This document shows, one piece after another, positions 31,856 to 37,938 of a stretch of 64,000 bases of DNA. Each line of letters begins with the position of its first letter. Positions within the stretch are counted from its first letter, which is position 1. The notes under the pieces are model-generated. The model did not search any database, was not told the origin of the DNA, and worked only from the letters and a program-made list of their open reading frames with translations. Where the stretch lies: assembly GCA_902800395.1 (NCBI GenBank), contig CADCEC010000001.1, positions 62,001-126,000 on the forward strand, in the 5' to 3' direction. A program made the position numbers and the translations under genes. The DNA is from an uncultured Bacteroidota bacterium (GTDB lineage: Bacteria; Bacteroidota; Bacteroidia; Bacteroidales; P3).

Positions 31856-33038
31856 GATGGTGGCCAAGACGATGGTCAGCCTCGAAGAGGTGCTGGCCGA
31901 CGAGCTGCGTGAGATGGGTGCCGAGAATGTCGTCGTGGGCAACCGCGCCGTCGAGTTCGAGGGCGACATGCGGCTGCTCTATCGCGCCAACTACTGTTGC
32001 CGCACGGCACTGGCGATACTGAAGCCCTTCGCCGAGTTTGACGCCAACGACGACCAGGAGCTCTACGACCAGGTGTACAAAATCCGCTGGGAGAAAATCC
32101 TCGATGTCGATGGCACCTTCATGATCGACTCCACCACCAGCGGCGAGGTCTTCACGCACAGCTACTATGCCGCCCTGAAGACCAAAGACGCCATCGTTGA
32201 CCGCTTCCGCCGTAACTTCGGCAAGCGCCCCTCCATCGATACCGAGATGCCCGACTATAAGTTTAACCTGCATATCCGCGACAACCACGTCACCCTGCTG
32301 ATGAACGCCAGTGGCGACTCGCTGCATAAGCGCGGCTACCGACAAGGTGTCGGCGTGGCCCCCATCAACGAGGTCCTCGCCGCAGGCCTTCTCAAACTCG
32401 CTGGCTGGGATCAAGCAGTCAAACAATCAAACGATCAAGCAATCACGAACTTTTATGACCCCATGTGCGGTTCGGGCACGATGCTCATCGAGGCCGCCAT
32501 GATGGCCAACAATATACCCGCTCAGTACTATCGCGGTAATCGTTTTGGCTTCATGAAGTGGAAAGAGTTCAATCTGGGCGAGTGGAAGAGCGTCAAGAAC
32601 GAGGAAGACCGCAAGATCGGCGCCCTCGACTTCGAAGGCGAGATTTGGGGCAACGACATCGACGAGCAGGTCATCCAGCAGTGCGAGAAGAACCTCGAAT
32701 ACACCAAGTTGCACAAAGACGTGATGCTTCATATCGGCGACTTCGCTGACCAGGAGCCGCCCGAGGGCAAGACGCTGATAGTCACCAACCCGCCCTACGG
32801 CGAGCGCATCAAGGTCGAGGACCTTAACGCCATGTACGAGAAACTCGGCGACACCTTCAAGCAGAAATATGGCAAGGACTGCGACGTGTGGCTCATCACC
32901 AGCGACTTCGAGGCTATGAAGCACATCGGCCTGCATCCCTCTGCCAAGATTCCCGTGCAGAACGGCTCCCTCGACTGCCGCTTCCTCCACTTCGAACTTT
33001 ACGACGGCTCGAAAAAGGCTAAAAATAGCGGCGAATAA
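31791..33038 (+). CDS. THUMP-domain class I rRNA methyltransferase (RlmL N-domain type)
   Basis: A 415-residue protein. A THUMP region (about 22-185, KMVAKTMVSLEEVLADELREMGA ... FNLHIRDNHVTLLMN) precedes a Rossmann methyltransferase (DPMCGSGTMLIEAAMMA, GNDIDEQVIQQCEKN, IVTNPPYGERI). The NPPY motif points to an N2-guanine methyltransferase of 23S rRNA (G2445-like). ATG 31791 is chosen because homologues have a few residues before MVAKT; ATG 31857, just after the yihY stop, is the alternative. An octamer repeat at 32412-32444 encodes about 11 residues between the GYR and DPMCGSG motifs. Confidence 0.9.
   Translation: MIIQKNHGKVVPNESTAKEKYKMVAKTMVSLEEVLADELREMGAENVVVGNRAVEFEGDMRLLYRANYCCRTALAILKPFAEFDANDDQELYDQVYKIRWEKILDVDGTFMIDSTTSGEVFTHSYYAALKTKDAIVDRFRRNFGKRPSIDTEMPDYKFNLHIRDNHVTLLMNASGDSLHKRGYRQGVGVAPINEVLAAGLLKLAGWDQAVKQSNDQAITNFYDPMCGSGTMLIEAAMMANNIPAQYYRGNRFGFMKWKEFNLGEWKSVKNEEDRKIGALDFEGEIWGNDIDEQVIQQCEKNLEYTKLHKDVMLHIGDFADQEPPEGKTLIVTNPPYGERIKVEDLNAMYEKLGDTFKQKYGKDCDVWLITSDFEAMKHIGLHPSAKIPVQNGSLDCRFLHFELYDGSKKAKNSGE
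32412..32444. repeat. CAAGCAAT octamer repeat inside the rRNA methyltransferase gene
   Basis: Four 8-nt copies (CAAGCAGT, CAAACAAT, CAAACGAT, CAAGCAAT) in a row, read as QAVKQSNDQAI. Confidence 0.9.
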
Positions 33039-33046
33039 TAAGCCGT

Positions 33047-33766
33047 ATGTTGAGCAGCGCTGATGTTAAGCAGGCGGCGTTGGCCGTGGGGTTTGACGAC
33101 TGCGGCGTCGCACGCGCCGATGCCCTCACCGACGAGGAGTACCCGCTACGCGAATGGATTCGTCGCGGCTGGCACGGCGACCTCGACTATATGGAGCGTA
33201 ATGCCGACAAACGCATGGACCCGCGTCTACTTGTCCCCGGCGCCAAAAGCGTCATATGCTGTGTCAGCGCCTATCCTCCACCCAACAGCGTCGGCGGCAC
33301 TGCCGCCTACGCCCGCACCCGCGAGTACCATAAAGACATCAAGCAGATGCTCTTCGCCCTGCGGGAACGGCTGGGCATCGAGGGCAAGTGTTGCTGTGAC
33401 ACCGTGCCCATCAGCGACAAGCACTGGGCTGCACGTGCCGGCCTCGGATGGATAGGTCGCCACACACTTCTCATCACTTCCCGCTGGGGCTCCTGGGTCA
33501 ACCTTGGCGAAATAGTAACCACTGAGGAGTGCTCAGAATATTCTGAATACTCCGAATATTCTGATTTTTGCTCTCGCTGTGGCCGCTGTGTCGCCGCCTG
33601 CCCCAACCAAGCCTTGGACCCTGAGGGTCCGCCCATGCTGAATGTGAAGCGCTGCACCGCCTACTACACCACCCACCACTCGCGTCCCCTGCCGCCCGAC
33701 GTCGACACCCGCGGCTACACCCGCGGCTGCGACCTCTGTCAGCTCGCCTGCCCTTTCAATCATTAA
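33047..33766 (+). CDS. queG: Epoxyqueuosine reductase, short form
   Basis: A 239-residue protein. The N-terminal cobalamin-binding DUF1730 region (LREWIRRGWHGDLDYMERN, DTVPISDKHWAARAGLGWIGRHTLLI) is followed by two 4Fe-4S clusters with CSRCGRCVAACP and CDLCQLACP. It reduces epoxyqueuosine to queuosine in tRNA. The family is usually 300-380 residues; this one stops three residues after the last cluster motif and lacks the C-terminal HEAT-like part, which is dispensable in some relatives. A nonamer repeat (33533-33569) encodes CSEYSEYSEYSD directly before the first cluster. The TTAA end is shared with the convergent gene. Confidence 0.9.
   Translation: MLSSADVKQAALAVGFDDCGVARADALTDEEYPLREWIRRGWHGDLDYMERNADKRMDPRLLVPGAKSVICCVSAYPPPNSVGGTAAYARTREYHKDIKQMLFALRERLGIEGKCCCDTVPISDKHWAARAGLGWIGRHTLLITSRWGSWVNLGEIVTTEECSEYSEYSEYSDFCSRCGRCVAACPNQALDPEGPPMLNVKRCTAYYTTHHSRPLPPDVDTRGYTRGCDLCQLACPFNH
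33533..33569. repeat. TCTGAATAT nonamer repeat inside queG
   Basis: Four 9-nt copies in frame, each read Ser-Glu-Tyr, immediately upstream of the first Fe-S cysteine. Confidence 0.94.
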
Positions 33767-34176
33767 TTGTAGCGACCCAACTTGGTCCAGCTGTGTGAGC
33801 TGCCTGCCGGACAACCCAGCGAGGAGGGTGTGCGCTGGCTGCGGATGGCGATGCCGCATTTACGGCATTGGTAGGTGATGTTGCCTACACGACCTAAGTG
33901 ATTCCAGGAGTGCGAGTTGCCGGCTGGACAACCCAACGAGCTGGGGTTTCTTCGGTTCTCGATGCAGGTACCGCATTTCTTGCAGCAGTAGTTCTCCTCG
34001 CCCACCTCGCCGAGGTTCTGCCAACTGTGCGAGCCGCGGGCGGGACAGTTGAGCGACGACGGCGTACTGCCAGCCCTGACCAACGTGCCGCATTTCTTGC
34101 ACTGGTAATTGCGCAACGCACCCCCAATAGAAAATAAAAGACTGAAAGTTAAACAGTAAGCAATAATTTTTATCAT
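33763..34176 (-). CDS. Secreted protein with three tandem zinc-ribbon-like repeats
   Basis: The protein has 137 residues. The signal peptide (about 1-20) is followed by three near-identical repeats of about 39 residues, each with the pattern CX2CX14CX5H: Cys26-Cys29-Cys44-His50, Cys65-Cys68-Cys83-His89, Cys104-Cys107-Cys122-His128. Each repeat contains TPSSLxCPAxxSHSW or a close variant and ends LGxVG/LGRY. The ligand set is that of a small zinc ribbon. Zinc ribbons on exported proteins are unusual; the function is unknown. It is the last gene of the minus-strand block. Confidence 0.8.
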   Translation of the reverse strand: MIKIIAYCLTFSLLFSIGGALRNYQCKKCGTLVRAGSTPSSLNCPARGSHSWQNLGEVGEENYCCKKCGTCIENRRNPSSLGCPAGNSHSWNHLGRVGNITYQCRKCGIAIRSQRTPSSLGCPAGSSHSWTKLGRYN

Positions 34177-34223
34177 ATCTTTTTTGTTTAGTTTTGTTTT
34201 CGCTTGTGCGAATCTTGGAACTG

Positions 34224-35048
34224 CTAGGAATCGTAATCTGTCCGAATCTTGTCAAGAATATTCATGACGGTGATGTGGATATCCCCGCCCTCGGAGTAGT
34301 CGGCCTTGCACATGAAATCCACGCGGTTCTCGTTGATAAGTTTTTGGGCGGTGGCTTTTTTCTTTAGGTCGCCATAGACGGCTATGGCATGGCCACCTTG
34401 CGACTTCACCACACTCATCGAGGGGACGTCAGTCTCTCCGTCGCCAAAGTATATCATCCGCTCGAAAGGAATGGGGCGGTCCTCTTTGGCAACATACTCG
34501 TTTATTCTCTTATTGTCGCTCACCTCGCGGATACCCTTATTGATCTTAAAGAGGAATTGGGTCTTAGTGGTATAGTCCACCGCCACAGCAGGCCAATAGG
34601 CGATACCATCGATGTCGTATAAGAACGAGCATGCGTAGATGTTCTCAAACTCCTTGGCAATAGAAGTGCCTTCTATCATCTCTTTTAAGCCGGAGGAGTT
34701 GATATAGTGTTTGATATTAAGACCAATGGTTTTTCCATACTCATTTATCATTTCAAACCATTCCCTCACACCGTTGTAGAGTTCTACCTGAGCGCCGAAC
34801 CTGCGGAAAGAATCCCGTTTCAACGAAATCTGGCTGGCTTTTGCCTCTTGCAGCATGAGATACATATAGCACAGAATTCCACTGGCATCGTTCTCCGTTG
34901 CCATCTCGACCACCTTCTCCCAGAACTGCGTCGGGTCTTTCCCAACGGCTTGCACAAAGCCGAACTCCTGCATATTGCCCGGCGAGAGAGTCCCGTCGAA
35001 GTCGTAGACAAGGGCCACATCGATAATATTTCTTGAAGTCATAGGCAT
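34224..35048 (-). CDS. HAD-superfamily hydrolase, phosphoserine-phosphatase-like
   Basis: A 274-residue protein with the DxD nucleophile motif YDFDGTLSPG (Asp16, Asp18), a helical cap (about 30-110), motif II around NSSG, and motif IV FGDGETDVPS. The DGTL and GDGETD pattern is that of the phosphoserine phosphatase-like branch, but the large cap and the family's use in Bacteroidetes do not reveal a substrate. Start is ATG 35048, or ATG 35042 two codons in. It is 30 nt behind the 5'-nucleotidase gene. Confidence 0.85.
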   Translation of the reverse strand: MPMTSRNIIDVALVYDFDGTLSPGNMQEFGFVQAVGKDPTQFWEKVVEMATENDASGILCYMYLMLQEAKASQISLKRDSFRRFGAQVELYNGVREWFEMINEYGKTIGLNIKHYINSSGLKEMIEGTSIAKEFENIYACSFLYDIDGIAYWPAVAVDYTTKTQFLFKINKGIREVSDNKRINEYVAKEDRPIPFERMIYFGDGETDVPSMSVVKSQGGHAIAVYGDLKKKATAQKLINENRVDFMCKADYSEGGDIHITVMNILDKIRTDYDS

Positions 35049-35078
35049 CTATTTCTTCCAGAGTGTCCAACAAAACCT

Positions 35079-35552
35079 TTATTGCTGCATAGTAGCGTTC
35101 GGGTGATAAGGTTTGCATAGGTAGTCTTCTATGGCCGCCCAGTCAGGGAACTCGGGGGAGCCGAACTGAATCCACTTGCCTCGGAATTCGCTGGCGCCGT
35201 TATTGGGGCGATCGTCGATAAGGTAGTCGCCGTTCAACAGCTCCTTATGGTGGCTGATGATAAGCCGCTTATGGAACAGGTCGTCGAGATGTTCCGTCAC
35301 CCACCTCACTTTGTCGGCCCACGACGACGGATTTTTCCAAGGGGCTGTGGAGAGGATATAGCAGTCGTAGTGCTCGGCAATACGGTGCAACGCCTCGATG
35401 GCACCAGGCATCGGCTCCATAAGCCCAAAAATGCCTGGAATATTGTCCGGTTTGTACCCGTAGGCCTGCTTCGTCGCCTCGTCAACCCTGTCAAGCCCCG
35501 ACTGGAAGTCGACGATGACATTGTCCATATCGAAATAAACGCGTTTCTTCAT
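35079..35552 (-). CDS. 5'(3')-deoxyribonucleotidase-like phosphatase
   Basis: A 157-residue HAD protein of the NT5C group. Motif I is FDMDNVIVDF (Asp8, Asp10), motif II lies in YILSTAPWKNPSSWADKVRWV, and the motif IV Asp pair in DYLIDDRPNNG. It dephosphorylates (deoxy)nucleoside monophosphates in the cytosol. It has its own -7 box 14 nt upstream. Confidence 0.9.
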   Translation of the reverse strand: MKKRVYFDMDNVIVDFQSGLDRVDEATKQAYGYKPDNIPGIFGLMEPMPGAIEALHRIAEHYDCYILSTAPWKNPSSWADKVRWVTEHLDDLFHKRLIISHHKELLNGDYLIDDRPNNGASEFRGKWIQFGSPEFPDWAAIEDYLCKPYHPNATMQQ

Positions 35553-35565
35553 CAGAATTCGTGTG

Positions 35566-35573
35566 CAAAGATA
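35566..35573 (-). promoter_or_regulatory. -7 box TATCTTTG of the 5'-nucleotidase/HAD pair
   Basis: Minus-strand TATCTTTGC in the 36-nt gap after the AAA ATPase gene; the start ATG lies 14 nt further on. Confidence 0.65.
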
Positions 35574-35588
35574 CGAAATAATTTTGAT

Positions 35589-37232
35589 TCATGCGGCAAA
35601 ACCTATTCTTCTCGTCGCAGGCGAGCTAATACTCTCGTTGCTACACAGTTCCTCAAGGGTATCCTGCGTGTCAGCGGAGTCACCGTGCAGGATGCATTTG
35701 ACAGCATACTTGCGGGCGATGTTCTCTATCTGGCCACCACTGAAATCATACTCTCCGGCAAGAGCATCGACGATATCCGTCGGCAACTCGGGAATCATCG
35801 TCTTCCATATTTTTGAACGCACCGCGGCGTCGGGCTGCTCGAAGCGTATCTTGTAGAGAAAGCGTCGTTCGAAGGCGCTGTCGAGGTTTTCTGTGAGGTT
35901 GGTGGTGGCGATGAGGATGCCGTCGAGACTCTCCATCTCTTGTAAGATGATGTTTTGAATGGTATTCTCCATCTTGTCGACGGCGTTCTGCGCTCCCTGC
36001 TTGCGGATGCCTATGATGGCGTCGGCTTCGTTGAAGAGGAGGATGGGCGCGACATTGAACTTAGCCACCAGCGTACGGTATCGGTCGAAGAGGGCTTTAA
36101 TGTTCTTCTCGCTCTCCCCCACCCATTTGCTCTTAATCTGCGGCACGTCGACCACCATCACCTGACGCCCTGTGCGGCGCGCCAGCTGGTACACCGTCTC
36201 GGTCTTTCCCGTCCCCGGACCCCCGTGGAAGAGGCAGGTGAACGCCTGTCGGAAGCCCCGCTGTCGCATGCGTTCGTGCACCTCCTTGTAGCGCTTCGCA
36301 TCGAGCAGCGACGCCAACTCCTCGACCTGACGGTCTACCTTGTCGCAATAGAAGAGTTCCTTCTCCCCGATGCTATCGGGTTTCATCACATCGGCAGCAG
36401 TGTCGGCAGCCACGCTAATGTTCAGCTCGCCCAACAGCTCGCGCTTGGCATGTTCGGTGAGGTGGAAGCGGTTGTTGTCGGCGATACCGTCGGCACACAG
36501 GTGTTCTATCAGCTTCATGTGCATTAAGGGATTGGCGTCGTTGCTCATTTCCGACCGCAGCCGCATGAAGGTTGCTTTGTTCTCGTAGAGAGGCTCTATC
36601 TGATTGAAGCGCACGTCGTCGTCGTCCTCGTTGACCAATAGGTGGCAGAAGAGGACGATCAACAGTTGGTCGATGGAACGCACCTTCAGCGCGCACACCT
36701 TTCTGGCAAAGGTCAGCTGGGGGTTCTGCTTCAGCAGGGTTTTCACCTCCTCGCCCAGTTCGTCGGGAGTGATGGTCTCGTCGCCGAGGTCGTCGAAGAG
36801 CACCTTCAGGCGGGCGAATAGCTCGCAGCAGTCGAGCCCCGTGTTCGGCGGCATATGGTAGGCCTCGTTGTGCTTCAGGGCGCGGAGGACGGCAGCGGGC
36901 ACAATGAAGGTGTCCTCGTCCTTTCCGCGGCGGTGGTAGCGCAGCAGCCGGTGGCGGGTCAACGCCTCGACGTCTCCGCTATAGCTGAGGATGCGTATGT
37001 TAGAAATGTCGAGGTAGGTGGCCAGGTCGTCGTAATCCACATAGCGGCAGTTGCGGTCAAGGAAGACGGTGAAGAACACCGCCTGCCGGGTGGTGATACC
37101 ATAGCTCTCGGCGAGGAATGCAAGTTCTTCCTTGCAGTCGACGAAGAGTTGGTCGTCCAACTTCGACTTTTTGGCTTTTGCAGCCACACGCTCGATGGCG
37201 TCAATCAAGGTAAATTGCTTCAAGTTTTCCAT
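35589..37232 (-). CDS. AAA-family ATPase with a helical N-terminal domain
   Basis: The protein has 547 residues. The N-terminal 300 residues are unrecognised, mostly helical. A classic AAA module follows: Walker A GGPGTGKT at 337-344, Walker B ILLFNEADAI near 397-406, sensor 1 ATTN at 442-445, and the arginine finger SAFERRF at 452-458. The Asp of Walker B is Asn401 while the catalytic Glu402 is kept. Overall it resembles CDC48/FtsH-type unfoldase modules without a protease domain. Thirteen nt separate it from the LRR gene upstream, so the LRR protein may be its partner or adaptor. Confidence 0.87.
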   Translation of the reverse strand: MENLKQFTLIDAIERVAAKAKKSKLDDQLFVDCKEELAFLAESYGITTRQAVFFTVFLDRNCRYVDYDDLATYLDISNIRILSYSGDVEALTRHRLLRYHRRGKDEDTFIVPAAVLRALKHNEAYHMPPNTGLDCCELFARLKVLFDDLGDETITPDELGEEVKTLLKQNPQLTFARKVCALKVRSIDQLLIVLFCHLLVNEDDDDVRFNQIEPLYENKATFMRLRSEMSNDANPLMHMKLIEHLCADGIADNNRFHLTEHAKRELLGELNISVAADTAADVMKPDSIGEKELFYCDKVDRQVEELASLLDAKRYKEVHERMRQRGFRQAFTCLFHGGPGTGKTETVYQLARRTGRQVMVVDVPQIKSKWVGESEKNIKALFDRYRTLVAKFNVAPILLFNEADAIIGIRKQGAQNAVDKMENTIQNIILQEMESLDGILIATTNLTENLDSAFERRFLYKIRFEQPDAAVRSKIWKTMIPELPTDIVDALAGEYDFSGGQIENIARKYAVKCILHGDSADTQDTLEELCSNESISSPATRRIGFAA

Positions 37233-37245
37233 ATTTATATATAAT

Positions 37246-37854
37246 TCAATCTTGGTAATTCTTAACCTTCAGATCGGATTTTTTCTCACCGTCGAACATC
37301 TCAATGTGGTCGATGGCGGTAGGAGCAACGACTTCTTCGAGGTTCACGCAGTAGTGGAACGCGTTGGATGCTACTCGTGTGACGCTGACGGGCAACACGA
37401 TGCGGCGCAGGTTGCGGCAGTCGTAGAAGCAGGCGGTGGGTATTTGGGTTATGTTGTCGGGCAGCGTCACATCGTTCACGGCACTGTCGTAGAACAGCGC
37501 TTCGGGCAGTACGGAGAGGTTGCGGGGCAGCACGACTTTCTTCAGAGCGAGCGTACCCTCGAAGGCAGCTTTACCGATATGGGTGATGCTGTCGGGGAGG
37601 GTGATCTCTTCAAGTTTGTCGCACAAACCGAAAGCTTCGTCTTCGATGCTGTGGAGCGATGACGGCAGCTGTACGCGTCGCAGCTTAGTACACTCGTAAA
37701 ATGCTTTCTTCGCAATGACGGAGACGCGGTAACCTTGCACATGCGGCGGTATGACGAGACGGGTCACATCGCTCGTGCGAGGATAAAGATGGAGGACTTT
37801 TACTTCATTGTCATTCAGTACACTGAATGCAATATTGTCTTGATGTATAACCAT
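37246..37854 (-). CDS. BspA-type leucine-rich-repeat protein
   Basis: A 202-residue protein made of about six LRR_5 repeats of 22-23 residues (KLRRVQLPSSLHSIEDEAFGLC, KLEEITLPDSITHIGKAAFEG and so on). BspA-like repeats usually mediate protein binding and are often surface exposed, but this protein has no signal peptide and is likely cytosolic. It is cotranscribed with the AAA ATPase 13 nt downstream. Confidence 0.9.
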   Translation of the reverse strand: MVIHQDNIAFSVLNDNEVKVLHLYPRTSDVTRLVIPPHVQGYRVSVIAKKAFYECTKLRRVQLPSSLHSIEDEAFGLCDKLEEITLPDSITHIGKAAFEGTLALKKVVLPRNLSVLPEALFYDSAVNDVTLPDNITQIPTACFYDCRNLRRIVLPVSVTRVASNAFHYCVNLEEVVAPTAIDHIEMFDGEKKSDLKVKNYQD

Positions 37855-37881
37855 AACAATAACATTTAATTTGTCAACAAT

Positions 37882-37901
37882 GCGAATATACGCATTATTT
37901 T
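37882..37901 (-). promoter_or_regulatory. Probable promoter block of the LRR-AAA operon
   Basis: Minus-strand AATAATGCGTATATTCGC. The -7 box TATATTCG (37883-37890) differs from the consensus by one base. The 18-nt block differs by one base from the one at the dNK promoter (29608 region). Confidence 0.5.
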
Positions 37902-37938
37902 CAAATTAAATGTTAAAGAAGTGTTAAAAATTTTAGTT

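Noticed and set aside
31791-33038. Full-length RlmL/RlmK fusion
   Set aside because: Only the THUMP and first methyltransferase domain are present (415 residues); the second domain of E. coli RlmL is missing.
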